DNA from: Cellvibrio fontiphilus_A
GTDB taxonomy: Bacteria; Pseudomonadota; Gammaproteobacteria; Pseudomonadales; Cellvibrionaceae
Assembly (NCBI RefSeq): GCF_042646205.1
Contig: NZ_JBHRTF010000003.1
Location: 620,001 to 684,000, forward strand
Direction: 5' to 3'
Length of the DNA stretch: 64,000 bases
Shown in pieces: positions 1-8,465 of the stretch (position 1 is the first letter of the stretch; each line of letters starts with the position of its first letter). A program made the position numbers and the translations under genes. Below the pieces are notes generated by a model. It ran no database searches. It saw only the letters and a program-made list of their open reading frames with translations, and had not been told where the DNA came from.

Positions 1-4
1 CGAC

Positions 5-652
5 ATGTTAAATGAGTGGTGGTCTATTGATTGGTGGTTGCCGCGCCATGAACAAAAACGATTGGAAGCCAAAACCATTGCCGAGAAAGGTAGAAAAATA
101 GATTTATTATTTATTGGTGACTCCATTACTCAAGGTTGGGAGGGCGATGGCGCACCTGTTTGGCAAAAACATTACGCCAATAGAAATGCGTTTGCGATTG
201 GCTTCGGCGGCGACCGCACAGAAAATGTATTGTGGCGCTTACAGCATGGTGCGGTAGAAAATATGTCGCCCAAGGTTGTGGTGCTGATGATTGGCACCAA
301 CAACACCGGCCATCGCTATGAAAATCCAATCTATACCGCTGCGGGCATAAAAAAAATATTGGAAGAATTACAAACACGCCTGCCCAATTCCAAAGTGCTC
401 ATGCTCGCCATTTTCCCGCGCGATGAGCAGCCCAATGGCGGCTTGCGCCTGATCAATAAAGGCGTGAATGCGATTATCAAAGACTACGCTGACAACAAAC
501 GCGTATTTTTCGCCGATATTAATTCCGTTTTCTTAACCAAAGACGGCCTGCTGTCAAAAGAGATAATGCCTGATTTACTACACCCCAATGAAAAAGGTTA
601 CCAGCTCTGGGTGGAGGCCCTGGAACCCCATTTACAAACACTGATGAAATAA
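5..652 (+). CDS. SGNH/GDSL-family hydrolase (probable secreted esterase), 5' end possibly cut
   Basis: An SGNH (GDSL) fold esterase, a family that often removes acetyl groups from carbohydrates or lipids. Block I is seen as FIGDSITQGW near residue 38 (nucleophile Ser), block III as MIGTNN near residue 97, and block V as DLLHPNEKGY near residue 190, which gives the catalytic Asp and His. The first ATG lies only four bases from the window edge, and no signal peptide or ribosome site can be seen. Family members from plant-wall degraders are commonly exported, so the true start probably lies upstream of the window. A hairpin terminator follows directly, so this is the last gene of its transcript. 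The fold is clear; the substrate is not. Confidence 0.85.
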   Translation: MLNEWWSIDWWLPRHEQKRLEAKTIAEKGRKIDLLFIGDSITQGWEGDGAPVWQKHYANRNAFAIGFGGDRTENVLWRLQHGAVENMSPKVVVLMIGTNNTGHRYENPIYTAAGIKKILEELQTRLPNSKVLMLAIFPRDEQPNGGLRLINKGVNAIIKDYADNKRVFFADINSVFLTKDGLLSKEIMPDLLHPNEKGYQLWVEALEPHLQTLMK

Positions 653-659
653 TTGCTTT

Positions 660-686
660 TGCGGCGCTCTTTGGGCGCCGTTTTTT
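660..686 (+). terminator. Rho-independent terminator after the SGNH hydrolase gene
   Basis: The stem CGGCGC (662-667) pairs with GCGCCG (675-680) around a 7-base loop and is followed by six T residues. It separates the esterase gene from the deacetylase gene. Confidence 0.85.
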
Positions 687-728
687 ATGTTTTAGAAAGG
701 GTATCTGCACTATCCAGGAGAGAGTGGT

Positions 729-1688
729 ATGAGTGATGCTGATTGCGTTGGTCAGGAAGTAAGGGTTTCGACTTTTATTAAAAAAGTGTTTCAAGTTATT
801 TTGATTGGTTTTTTGGCAACCACTTCGGTTTGCCATGCCAAAGAACTGGCAATTACTTTTGATGATGCACCTACACCTGACTCGGCTTTAATGGCAGGTC
901 ATGAACGCACACAGAAAATAATTGCCACTTTGCAAAAGGCAAAAGTGCCAGATGCATTGTTTTTTGTGCAAGCCGATAGGTTGAACAAAACCACCCAATC
1001 GCGCTTGGATCAATACGCAGCAGCTGGTTTTCATATCGCAAACCACAGTTATAGCCATCAATCAGCAAGTGCATTAGGCAAGGACAATTATATAGCGGAT
1101 GTTAAAAGCGCTCACTTGCTGCTCAAAAACCAAAAGAACTTTTTGCCTTTCCACCGTTTTCCCTATCTGGATTGTGGCAAGGGCAAATCCTCCATTCTGG
1201 CAATCAGAGATTCCCTGGCTGAATTGGGCTACAAAGACGGTTATATAACCATCGCCCACTATGATTGGCATATAAGCAATTTGCTCGCGAGCGCCGCAGA
1301 AAATAAAAAAAATATAAATTATGAAAAAGCCAAACAGTTTTATGTAAATACCTTGTTCAGCGCTATTGAGTTTTACGACCAGGTTGCCATAAAAACCTTG
1401 GGCAAATCACCAAAACATGTGTTGCTTTTGCATGAAAATGACGCGGCAGCGTTATTTTTAGGGGATTTAATTGCGCACTTGCGCAGTAAAGGGTGGAATA
1501 TTATTACTCCGCAACAGGCCTATGAAGATCCTATATCCCGGGATCTTAGTAATATTGCCTATCACCACCAAAATCGGGTGGCTGCCATAGCACGCAAATC
1601 GGGTGTTCCAGAATATAAGTTGTATCACGAGTCAGAAAATGTGGCGTACCTGGACGCTGCATTTGAAGCGGCTGGTATTATTTTTTGA
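729..1688 (+). CDS. Exported polysaccharide deacetylase-like protein (NodB fold)
   Basis: Member of the NodB/carbohydrate esterase 4-like fold, metal-dependent enzymes that remove N- or O-acetyl groups from chitin, peptidoglycan or xylan. Motif 1 is TFDDAP (residues 44-49, catalytic and metal-binding Asp pair), motif 2 is HSYSH (about 106-110, metal-binding His), and motif 3 is RFPYLDCGKG near residue 143. A hydrophobic segment at about residues 20-37 ending in VCHA looks like a signal peptide, although the positively charged n-region is unusually long. The ATG at 729 is preceded by AGGAG at a suitable distance. The C-terminal 60 residues after the NodB core are not recognised. It stands alone between a terminator and a long inverted repeat. 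Confidence 0.85.
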   Translation: MSDADCVGQEVRVSTFIKKVFQVILIGFLATTSVCHAKELAITFDDAPTPDSALMAGHERTQKIIATLQKAKVPDALFFVQADRLNKTTQSRLDQYAAAGFHIANHSYSHQSASALGKDNYIADVKSAHLLLKNQKNFLPFHRFPYLDCGKGKSSILAIRDSLAELGYKDGYITIAHYDWHISNLLASAAENKKNINYEKAKQFYVNTLFSAIEFYDQVAIKTLGKSPKHVLLLHENDAAALFLGDLIAHLRSKGWNIITPQQAYEDPISRDLSNIAYHHQNRVAAIARKSGVPEYKLYHESENVAYLDAAFEAAGIIF

Positions 1689-1775
1689 ATTCCGAACACA
1701 GGTGGGTGATGTGCCTTCCTGCGAAGCTCTGCCAGCTTCCTTGTTTGTCGCTTAAATCATTTTAATCTTTCTTTG

Positions 1776-1814
1776 CATACGTATTCACGATGATTTTAAA
1801 TTTGAATACGTATG
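1776..1814. repeat. 12-bp perfect inverted repeat (CATACGTATTCA / TGAATACGTATG)
   Basis: Arms lie at 1776-1787 and 1803-1814 with a 15-base AT-rich spacer. There is no T-run, so it is a poor intrinsic terminator. Its place about 70 bases before the next gene also suits a repressor operator. Function not known. Confidence 0.6.
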
Positions 1815-1886
1815 TATTTCTTTGCCTATTTTAAGGCCCGCCTATTTAATCCGGCCCAATAATAATTTGGTTACGGATGAAGTCTT

Positions 1887-2588
1887 GTGAAAAAAAACCT
1901 CGTTTATTTTCTATTTTTTTCTTTTGGTGCAGTCGTATTCTGGGCTTGTAATGCGTATTTCTTGATAGATTCTGCGCCATTTCCTGTGGCGGCTAAAGAT
2001 CTTGGTAGTTGCCCGGAAAAAATAGGTGTAGCACAGCTTGAAAATGAAAACCGTGAGTTAAAAGATCAAGTCGCACACCTTAATGCACTACTAAAAAATA
2101 AAGAAAACTCTTCAGGTACGGAAAAATCCGTAACTGAAAAAATGATAAGTGCCGATCAAAATCACAGCGATTTAGCAAGGCTTTATGGGCAAGTGACAAG
2201 TATGGATTCACTGAATGCTTATCTAAATCGAATTCGTGATCAGAATCTTTCTTTGCACAAAGAATTGGAAAATAGTTTTTCTACAGAAGCAGTTGATTAC
2301 GAATGGGCGCATGACTATGAGCAAAAAATCAGGTTGTTGATTGAGCAAAATGCACCATTTGGTGATGCTGGATATGTATCCGTTTTATGCAAGACACATC
2401 GCTGTCAAATAAAAGCCATTGTGGGCAACAGCGATGAAGCAAATGGTTTTGTGGAGGCGTTTGCCGGGCTTGTTAATAAAAATGATCTAGGTGTTAACCC
2501 GGTTCCAGTGCTGTCAGCGGTTGATTCTGCTCATAGTGAATTAAATCTGTATATCACCAAAGATATTCATTTTAAGGCATATGAATAA
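1887..2588 (+). CDS. Unknown protein with N-terminal membrane anchor and coiled coil
   Basis: No family recognised. Residues 5-29 form one hydrophobic segment, consistent with a membrane anchor or signal sequence. Residues about 48-75 (with ENENRELKDQ) are heptad-like and charged, so a short coiled coil is likely. The C-terminal 110 residues look globular and contain two cysteines in the short stretch LCKTHRC, which could form a disulfide if exported. The start codon is GTG at 1887, with a weak GGATGAAG ribosome site upstream. The next gene follows after 109 bases and is also an unknown exported protein. Confidence 0.65.
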   Translation: MKKNLVYFLFFSFGAVVFWACNAYFLIDSAPFPVAAKDLGSCPEKIGVAQLENENRELKDQVAHLNALLKNKENSSGTEKSVTEKMISADQNHSDLARLYGQVTSMDSLNAYLNRIRDQNLSLHKELENSFSTEAVDYEWAHDYEQKIRLLIEQNAPFGDAGYVSVLCKTHRCQIKAIVGNSDEANGFVEAFAGLVNKNDLGVNPVPVLSAVDSAHSELNLYITKDIHFKAYE

Positions 2589-2697
2589 TTTCAGGAGGAA
2601 AGTTCTATGCACAGATAACCCCTGTCTATGCATTTATTTGCCATGGATGGCGTTGGGGAAATTAAATCAACTTATAAATGTTATGTAAGGATATAGT

Positions 2698-3195
2698 ATG
2701 AGAACTCGTATTTCAGCGTTAGTCGGTATAGGGCTTTTTTCACTGTTGCCGATGATGTCCCACGCTAATACCGTGGTGGCTGGTTATGGTATACCACCAG
2801 TCAGCGGCAGTTGCACCTGGCAACTGACATCATCTTCAGGTGGCGGCGGCGCCCCACAATTTTATACGTTAAATTGCGGCAGCACTTTGAATGTTGTGGG
2901 AATGATGACTGTTGGGGGTTCTTGTAACACCACCGCAAGCCCAAAACCCGGCTACCAATTACAAGGATCAGGTTGCAGTACTACTGTAGTGCGCATCGAT
3001 AATCTTCCGCCTCAGCCAGCACAATGTACCAGTGCGAATAAAGGTAAAACCTATTTCTCTGGCCCAACTTATATTGCCAACAGCATCATGCAAACATCCA
3101 GCACTAGTGTGAGCAATTTCTGCGGTGATTGTAAGGTTGTCGTGAGTGGTTCCAGCAATGGTTATTCAACGATTAGTTGTTCACTCTATCCGTAA
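2698..3195 (+). CDS. Small secreted cysteine-rich protein of unknown function
   Basis: A 165-residue protein with a clear signal peptide (residues 1-23, cleavage after SHA). The mature part is rich in Gly, Ser and Thr and carries eight cysteines, including a CGDC pair near residue 141, so up to four disulfides are possible in the periplasm or outside the cell. No domain is recognised. The start ATG is preceded by AAGGA at proper spacing. It ends just before a bidirectional terminator shared with the convergent pectate lyase gene. Confidence 0.65.
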   Translation: MRTRISALVGIGLFSLLPMMSHANTVVAGYGIPPVSGSCTWQLTSSSGGGGAPQFYTLNCGSTLNVVGMMTVGGSCNTTASPKPGYQLQGSGCSTTVVRIDNLPPQPAQCTSANKGKTYFSGPTYIANSIMQTSSTSVSNFCGDCKVVVSGSSNGYSTISCSLYP

Positions 3196-3211
3196 TTAAA
3201 ATGTTTTACCC

Positions 3212-3245
3212 AAAAACGCCCTCCTTATCAGAGGGCGTTTTTTTT
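3212..3245. terminator. Bidirectional terminator between secreted protein and pectate lyase genes
   Basis: A perfect 10-bp stem AAACGCCCTC (3214-3223) / GAGGGCGTTT (3231-3240) with a 7-base loop, T-run on the plus side and A-run on the other. It can stop both convergent transcripts. Confidence 0.9.
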
Positions 3246-3287
3246 GGTAGCGATAAAGCGTTGCCGTGACAACAGGGGTTTATGTTT

Positions 3288-5270
3288 TTATAAATAACCC
3301 ACTTTTTGCGCAAAACTAATTATCGATGTGCCGTAAGAACCGCCCCAGCTATAACCGGTGCGGCGCTCTAATGACATTTGGGTGATGTCATAAAACTTGC
3401 TGCCATCGCGGTCGCTAAAGAAACCTCTGTTGGTATTTAAATCATAAAAGCGATACCACATTTTGCTGCCGGCTTTGGGCACTATGGGGTTAGTTGCCGC
3501 TTGCGATGCATCGTAAGTGTAACCATCCAGATAAGTGCCTGGGCTGTTGAACCAGGCAACACCCGCACGCACGGCTCTTTCGATCTCTGTGGTTTGTGGT
3601 TGCGTCATTAAAAATGCAAGCACACCCACGGATTCACTACCGCTTAATGATTCCAATTCATAAGCGCGCGCTTTTTTCGGTAAATAATCCGTTGCACCGT
3701 GTTGTGCACACCATGCGGTGAGCACACCGTTTTGTTTCCACTGGGCTTTCAAAATGTAGTCGGTGCCTTTAGCGACCGCTGTTTTAAAGTGAGCGCGATC
3801 TGCGTCGGAAAATACATCGGTGTCAAAGGGCGCGCGTTTGTTGGCGGCAAAATCCAATACGGTTAATGCGTATGCCATGCCGTTATCGTTAAACGTGGCG
3901 TGGTCGGCATAACCGCCTTTGAGTGGATAAAACTGGGGCAGGGCGCCAGTGCTGTACTGGGAATTCACTAAAAAATTCGCCGCTTTGCGCACAGCATCGC
4001 GATATTTTGTTGCGCCGCCGTTTTTATACACCTCTGCCAAATACACCATTTCGGTGATGGTGGCGCCATTGTCTATGGTGCCGCTTTCACTGCCACCGCT
4101 ACCGCTGCCCACGCTGTTGTAATCCAAATTTTTGGGCCAGCCGCCATTATTTTGTTGATAGGACAAAACAACATCGGCGCGCGCGGCCGACCATTTGGTG
4201 CGGGATTTAGTGACCCAGCTGGCAGCGGGGTTGCCATCCAGCGTGAGCATTCTTCCTGTGGCCGCCGAACTTGCTGCGGAACTGGTTGCTGCACTGGAAC
4301 TGGATTTCACCAACGACGCACTGCTGATGTTAGTTGTGCTGCAAATACCGGCTGCCGTTGCGCCGCCGGTCACTGTGAGCGAGTCTATATTCGCAAGGCC
4401 ATCGGCACTCAGTGCAGAAAGTTTTAACAGGTTATTTCCCTGCACCAAATCAATTTCAATGCTCGCCGTTTGCCAATTCGTCCAACTACCGGTTGGTGGC
4501 AATTGCAAGGTGTAATTGCCATTGCTGCCGCCATTAATTAACAGCGAGCCATTTCTGTTGCCTGTGCCGCCGTTTGCAAAGCGGAAGGTGAGGGTATGGC
4601 GACTGCTAGACGTTGCACTAATCGCCCACTCGATAGCAGCACCCAGCGCGTTGTTGCTATTGGTGTAACCCGTGCCGGTGTATCCACTGTTGGTGGTCTC
4701 GGTCACTATGCCATCCACGCGGCAAAAACCGGCTTGTGCTTCTTGAATGACCAGCGAAGCCGGTGCTGCACTGCTTACGGAGCTGGCAGCAAAAGAGCTT
4801 GCAGGTCGGCTGCTACTGGACGGCGCAATACTAGACCTTGCGGAAGACTGCGCAACACTGGCAGGCGTGGATGATGCGTTGGTGCTACCACATAAACTGC
4901 CATTTACTTTAGGTGCAGCCGCTGTGCCGTTTGCTTGAAAACCAAAAGTTGCCGACGCACCCGCCGCCAATGTTGCATTCCAGCTTAAACCGGTTGCGCT
5001 ATAGGGATTATTGCCACTGAGCGTAGCATTCCAGGCATTGGTAATAGTTGCACTGGGCTCCTGCCAGGACACCGACCAATTACTTACCGTTTGTGCGGTG
5101 TTATTGGTCACTTTTATTTCCCCGGTAAAGCCACCGCCCCAATTATTGGTGATGCTGTAACTACAGGCGGCCCATGAAGCAGGAGAAAGTGCAATCAGCG
5201 CTGCACTCATAAGCAGCCGCTGTTTGCTCCGGGTGGAAAGATGTAGCGATGTTAAAAATTTATTATTCAT
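3288..5270 (-). CDS. pel10A: Secreted modular pectate lyase: CBM2 - CBM35-like - PL10 (Pel10A type)
   Basis: Cleaves polygalacturonate by beta-elimination outside the cell. Order of parts in the 660 residues: signal peptide (1-34, ending SWA), family 2 cellulose-binding module (about 35-128, with SYSITNNWGGGFTGEI), Ser/Ala linker (130-168), a CBM35-like module (about 172-302, with SGYTGTGYTN, TGSWTNWQ and NIDSLTV), a second Ser/Ala linker, and a PL10 lyase domain (about 340-660, with NNGGWPKNLDY, the catalytic-region FNDNGMAY near 459, and ARAYELESLSG near 535 containing the arginine expected to act as base). This layout closely matches Pel10A of Cellvibrio japonicus as I recall it. AGGGA sits six bases before the ATG. 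Monocistronic by its flanks. Confidence 0.93.
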   Translation of the reverse strand: MNNKFLTSLHLSTRSKQRLLMSAALIALSPASWAACSYSITNNWGGGFTGEIKVTNNTAQTVSNWSVSWQEPSATITNAWNATLSGNNPYSATGLSWNATLAAGASATFGFQANGTAAAPKVNGSLCGSTNASSTPASVAQSSARSSIAPSSSSRPASSFAASSVSSAAPASLVIQEAQAGFCRVDGIVTETTNSGYTGTGYTNSNNALGAAIEWAISATSSSRHTLTFRFANGGTGNRNGSLLINGGSNGNYTLQLPPTGSWTNWQTASIEIDLVQGNNLLKLSALSADGLANIDSLTVTGGATAAGICSTTNISSASLVKSSSSAATSSAASSAATGRMLTLDGNPAASWVTKSRTKWSAARADVVLSYQQNNGGWPKNLDYNSVGSGSGGSESGTIDNGATITEMVYLAEVYKNGGATKYRDAVRKAANFLVNSQYSTGALPQFYPLKGGYADHATFNDNGMAYALTVLDFAANKRAPFDTDVFSDADRAHFKTAVAKGTDYILKAQWKQNGVLTAWCAQHGATDYLPKKARAYELESLSGSESVGVLAFLMTQPQTTEIERAVRAGVAWFNSPGTYLDGYTYDASQAATNPIVPKAGSKMWYRFYDLNTNRGFFSDRDGSKFYDITQMSLERRTGYSWGGSYGTSIISFAQKVGYL

Positions 5271-5306
5271 AGCTGTTCCCTATCATGTGAGATAAATAGT
5301 GTTACA

Positions 5307-5321
5307 CCGCACCATGTGCGG
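5307..5321. promoter_or_regulatory. Palindrome in the pel10A leader (possible operator)
   Basis: CCGCAC-CAT-GTGCGG, a perfect 6-bp dyad 37 bases upstream of the pel10A start codon. It may be a repressor site or a leader hairpin; no known motif was recognised. Confidence 0.35.
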
Positions 5322-5564
5322 CGTGATAGGTAGGGACCGAATATCAGAATTGCAGAGTAACTATCTTATTGTTGTAAAAAAACTGGTATGGAATTTATAA
5401 AAAATCAGTATCGCCACACAATGGCGGGATAAATTCCTGGTTTAAAAATCGGGCATTTCCTTGGTTCCTGAATTTTGGTAATTAATTTTTCATGCTTACG
5501 ATTACGCTGCGCTAATCGTACCTACGGGCTAAAAATAAGTAGGCTAATTTCCGTATTCGGTCAA
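5322..5564. other. Non-coding stretch upstream of pel10A with a REP-like hairpin
   Basis: No credible gene is seen between the pel10A leader and the accessory block. The stretch should hold the pel10A promoter, which I could not pin down. It contains the hairpin ACGATTA-CGCTGCGC-TAATCGT (5498-5519), of the REP-like kind, followed by CCTAC...GTAGG (5521-5543). Confidence 0.5.
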
Positions 5565-5565
5565 T

Positions 5566-5655
5566 AGCGGACGTTAATGGCAGGAGCTCCTGCTAGAGAT
5601 AATAATTATTATGGCGCCAACATTTCATGGTTTTCACCAAAGTCGCTTTTTAGAG
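5566..5655. repeat. Degenerate cassette-end repeat, copy A
   Basis: Two blocks also occur, in the same order and orientation, at 7791-7859. Block 1 (5566-5585, around GGACGTTAATGGCAGGA) matches 7791-7810 at 16 of 20 bases. Block 2 (5635-5655, around AGTCGCTTTTTAG) is similar to 7839-7859. In both copies block 2 contains the stop codon of the minus-strand gene. Between the blocks lie two perfect 14-bp palindromes (5580-5593 and 5599-5612). A third partial likeness is seen near 6755-6770. Probably a recombination-site relic, but it lacks one proper core heptamer. Confidence 0.5.
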
Positions 5656-6561
5656 ATTTAAATCCACGCTCATTTTCTCTGAAGCCAAGCGTGGACCATG
5701 CTCGACAACTTTGGCAATTGACTCGTTAATTCCATGCTTTAAATTAATTATTTCTTTGGCATCAATTCCGAATTTTGCAATATACATGGCGGAAGCCATT
5801 GCGTGATAATCTAGGGCAGTAAGAGCCAAATATAGTGAAAAATTGTACTGTTCAATCCACTGCGCCTCTTCCATTCCATTTGCATTTGCAGTTATTCTCG
5901 CCATTATCTTATTAAGAATATCCTCAGCATCATTGTGTGCTTGAGAGCATAAGGCCGCATAAATAGTTCTATATCCAACTTCTTCATTTATTTTCTTAAA
6001 TCTGTCAAAAATATTTGGCCATTTCGAATCCACCGAATTAAAATCGACGCTGCATAACGCAAGCGATTTTTTTAGTCCATATTCATAATGATCCAAAACC
6101 TTATCTTTGTCTGAAATTCTTTGTAGATGGTGAGCTTTAACATTCTCAGAGTAAGAAGAATTTTCGATGCTTTGCTTCCAACTTTGATTCTGTTTTCGCT
6201 CAGTCGCCAAGTGGTGCTTAAAATATGCTATTTGCTTACTCATTGAGTCGCCGAGGCTTACGTAGTGCAAATTGACACTGCCTTCTATAGCGGTTCTACA
6301 TAGCGCCTCGCATGATGGAAATTGGCCAATTAAAAACACTCCAAACACACCGCAGCAATACTCATAATTTCTTTTATACATATCATGCATTGATGGCCAA
6401 GCGACTTCATGCATTAGCTTAGCTACATTTACTCTGCAATAATTTTCAATGAGTTCATCTAATTTTTCTAGGTAGTAAATCCCATCGTGCAGAGGCTCGT
6501 TAAGCTCCATGCTCTCCGCCAAAGTTCTCTTACTTATAAATTCTTTAACTAAATCATGCAT
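5650..6561 (-). CDS. DUF5677-like protein of unknown function in the accessory block
   Basis: A mostly helical protein of 303 residues with no signal peptide. The stretch CRTAIEGSVNLHYV followed by a lysine/histidine-rich helix, and a later SQAHNDAEDIL, resemble the DUF5677 family, which is scattered among accessory and defence-type genes; the biochemical role is unknown. I chose the ATG at 6561 (protein begins MHDLVKEF), because the longer frame would need a TTG start at 6663 with no ribosome site. The stop codon sits inside a repeat also found after the PD-(D/E)XK-like gene. Next to an AbiH gene and in the same direction. Low GC and codon use differ from the surrounding core genes, pointing to transfer. 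Confidence 0.6.
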   Translation of the reverse strand: MHDLVKEFISKRTLAESMELNEPLHDGIYYLEKLDELIENYCRVNVAKLMHEVAWPSMHDMYKRNYEYCCGVFGVFLIGQFPSCEALCRTAIEGSVNLHYVSLGDSMSKQIAYFKHHLATERKQNQSWKQSIENSSYSENVKAHHLQRISDKDKVLDHYEYGLKKSLALCSVDFNSVDSKWPNIFDRFKKINEEVGYRTIYAALCSQAHNDAEDILNKIMARITANANGMEEAQWIEQYNFSLYLALTALDYHAMASAMYIAKFGIDAKEIINLKHGINESIAKVVEHGPRLASEKMSVDLNL

Positions 6562-6779
6562 ATTTTCTCGCGAACTTAATGTTGGAAATTTTTGGCCTGT
6601 TTTAGCGGGCCGCAAGATTGACTTGCTAGATGCAATCGCTGAAATCACGAGTAGTCTAATCAAGATAAGGACCGTAACTTGGGCCGCAGTGCGATCAACC
6701 TTCCTTCACCATTTGACCAAGCAATTCGTTTTAAACATCAGACAAATTCAGATTTCAGCCAAAAGCAGGCATAAAATCT

Positions 6780-7694
6780 TTACGGGTTTAAAGCGCAACT
6801 AAAATTCATTCGACTCCTAACTTCACTACAAACAAGATCTATTTTTAACATTGTTATTTTAGATTCATCGATGCCAATCTCAGATAATTTAATTTTATGG
6901 TTTTCGAGATCCGAGTCTGTATGATAGCTGACCACCCAGTGGGCAGCCGATGCCATTTTGTTAATTTTCCCAAAGTAAGGAATGTCGATACTATTTAAGG
7001 AGTGCCCAAGAATAACCACCATTTCAATATTTCTTAATGAATCAAAATAAGATTTGTTCGCATCGATGATCTCCTCAACAGGTTTTTTAAAATGATGCAA
7101 CGGAGACTTGGCTGCGCCTTCTGCATCAGAAAACATATGCCTATTGCTATTCCCTTCTTCATCCAGCTCTGGCTCAAAATGAATAAAGTCTCCATGACCA
7201 ATAATTAATTGATCGTTCCCAGCCCGTCCATGTATATGAAATATCTTTTCATTGTCAATTTGGTAAACATTCTGAATTGTTGCTGTGTAATTAAAAGATA
7301 AAATTTTTCCATCATTCTCAAATACACACTTTCTCTCGCAGCCTTGTGAGTCTATAGACTCAATCCACTCCAAAAAAGTGTCTTGAATTCCATCTATGAT
7401 ATTATTGGCCTCTTGAGTTAATTCATCCTCTAGACCATAAGCCATACTAGGTTTAAAGTTATCATCTGAAATATCTATATCATTGTAAGCGTCATAAAAA
7501 GAGTCGCAGTCAAATCGCCCCAGGTCTTCCTCAAAATTACTCCAAAGGGCGCTTTCATTGTTAGCCGACTGATAGTAAGTAGATATCTCGTCAAGAAATT
7601 CGGAAGCACTCTCATAAAAGTGACCGTAGGAAGTAGGCAAATTGTGCCAAAGATCGAATCCATTTCCGATAACATATAGAATTTTCAATATCAC
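6780..7694 (-). CDS. AbiH-family abortive infection protein (phage defence)
   Basis: The N-terminus (YVIGNGFDLWHNLPTSY, residues 7-23) is the diagnostic start of the AbiH family, whose lactococcal founder stops phage growth by abortive infection. A second conserved block is LSFNYTATIQNVY followed by IFHIHG near residues 132-156 and IIGHGD near 164-169. The glycine-rich N-terminal motif suggests nucleotide binding, but no mechanism is established. The length of 304 residues suits the family. The start is uncertain: GTG at 7694 or TTG at 7688 (giving MKILYVIGN) are both possible. Strongly AT-rich compared with the flanking core genes. It sits in a cassette-like block, so acquisition as a mobile unit is likely. 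Confidence 0.85.
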   Translation of the reverse strand: MILKILYVIGNGFDLWHNLPTSYGHFYESASEFLDEISTYYQSANNESALWSNFEEDLGRFDCDSFYDAYNDIDISDDNFKPSMAYGLEDELTQEANNIIDGIQDTFLEWIESIDSQGCERKCVFENDGKILSFNYTATIQNVYQIDNEKIFHIHGRAGNDQLIIGHGDFIHFEPELDEEGNSNRHMFSDAEGAAKSPLHHFKKPVEEIIDANKSYFDSLRNIEMVVILGHSLNSIDIPYFGKINKMASAAHWVVSYHTDSDLENHKIKLSEIGIDESKITMLKIDLVCSEVRSRMNFSCALNP

Positions 7695-7729
7695 AAGCTC
7701 TTAATTATTAATAAATATATTTAAAAATC

Positions 7730-7859
7730 ATTTAACAAAAATATCTTTTACAGGAGGCGCATATTCATAAAATGCCTGAAACCGGCCAGAAGCAGACCTA
7801 GGTGGCAGGATGCTGAGCAAGTGAAAGTAGTGATTTTCTACCACAGTCGCTTGTTAGGG
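7730..7859 (-). repeat. Possible long attC-like site after the PD-(D/E)XK-like gene; includes repeat copy B
   Basis: Read on the minus strand, a CCCTAACAAGC core (7853-7859 holds the heptamer) begins within the stop codon of the upstream gene, and the matching heptamer GTTAAAT (7730-7736, fits GTTRRRY) closes the element 130 bases on. The ends pair as TAACAA/TTGTTA. The interior holds only a partial palindrome (GTAG...CTAC) and repeat blocks at 7791-7810 and 7839-7859. The match is weaker than at 8407-8463. Confidence 0.4.
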
Positions 7860-8303
7860 TTTGTGTGCGTCATATAGAGCCTCCCATGTGAGTTGATTCA
7901 CACCATTTATACCGCTTGTAAACACTGTGTCGATTGGGATAAGCCGACCGAAACCAAGATATTTATCACGATTTATTGACTGAAATGCCCGACTATAAAA
8001 TGCTACCGCAGACTCGGGAATTAGAATCGCATGCCGACAGTTGGAACGATTGGCTCTACCCGTTTCTTTTAGTAGTTCGCCGAAAATCTTGTGTACCGTG
8101 TTGTGCCGATCCTTTGAGTCGTTGCTCTTTACCTCAATAACCCAGTGCAAACTAGTTTTTGAAATGAATTCAATATCGGCAAATTTTTTAGCCTTACAGT
8201 TGATATTTATGATGGAATCAATTTTCACACTTTCATCGGCATGCCTCTCAAGATGAGCAACAAACTCATCAATGAGGTCTTTTTCTGGAGTTCGTTTAGT
8301 CAT
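7854..8303 (-). CDS. PD-(D/E)XK nuclease-like protein, small
   Basis: A 149-residue protein with a likely PD-(D/E)XK core: an acidic strand FADIEF (Asp43, Glu45), then WVIEVKS with Glu57 and Lys59 spaced as in the D-(X)n-E-x-K catalytic signature, followed by a helix. This fold is used by many restriction and DNA-repair nucleases, but also by inactive relatives, so cleavage activity is inference. No DNA-recognition or methylase partner is present. The ATG at 8303 has GAGAG upstream. The stop codon TAA is part of the attC-like core that follows. It lies in the same direction as AbiH, so it may belong to a small defence cassette set. Confidence 0.6.
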   Translation of the reverse strand: MTKRTPEKDLIDEFVAHLERHADESVKIDSIININCKAKKFADIEFISKTSLHWVIEVKSNDSKDRHNTVHKIFGELLKETGRANRSNCRHAILIPESAVAFYSRAFQSINRDKYLGFGRLIPIDTVFTSGINGVNQLTWEALYDAHKP

Positions 8304-8406
8304 CAGCTACTCTCAATGAAAATCATCTGTTTGATTGCTTTTTTAAGATTTTTTTAGTACAAAATGTTTTTGTTCCTTGTATCAAATTGTATTATTGGGA
8401 GGCTTG

Positions 8407-8463
8407 GCTTAACGTCCAAAGCAGCGACGCGTTTACGCGTCCGGCTGCCTTTGCTTGTTAACT
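8407..8463 (-). repeat. attC-like integron cassette recombination site
   Basis: On the minus strand the site runs from AGTTAAC (8457-8463) to GTTAAGC (8407-8413, fits GTTRRRY). The single strand folds almost perfectly: TTAAC with GTTAA, CAAA (8417-8420) with TTTG (8450-8453 region), GCAGC (8421-8425) with GCTGC (8444-8448), GACGCGT with ACGCGTC. Unpaired bases remain on one arm only, which is the hallmark of attC. Its place just after the stop codon of the small unknown gene is as expected for a cassette. The 57-base length suits a short attC. Confidence 0.7.
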
Positions 8464-8465
8464 GT

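Noticed and set aside
7854..8303. Reading the 149-residue protein as part of a full restriction-modification system
   Set aside because: No methyltransferase or specificity gene lies nearby; only the ExK core supports a nuclease-like fold.
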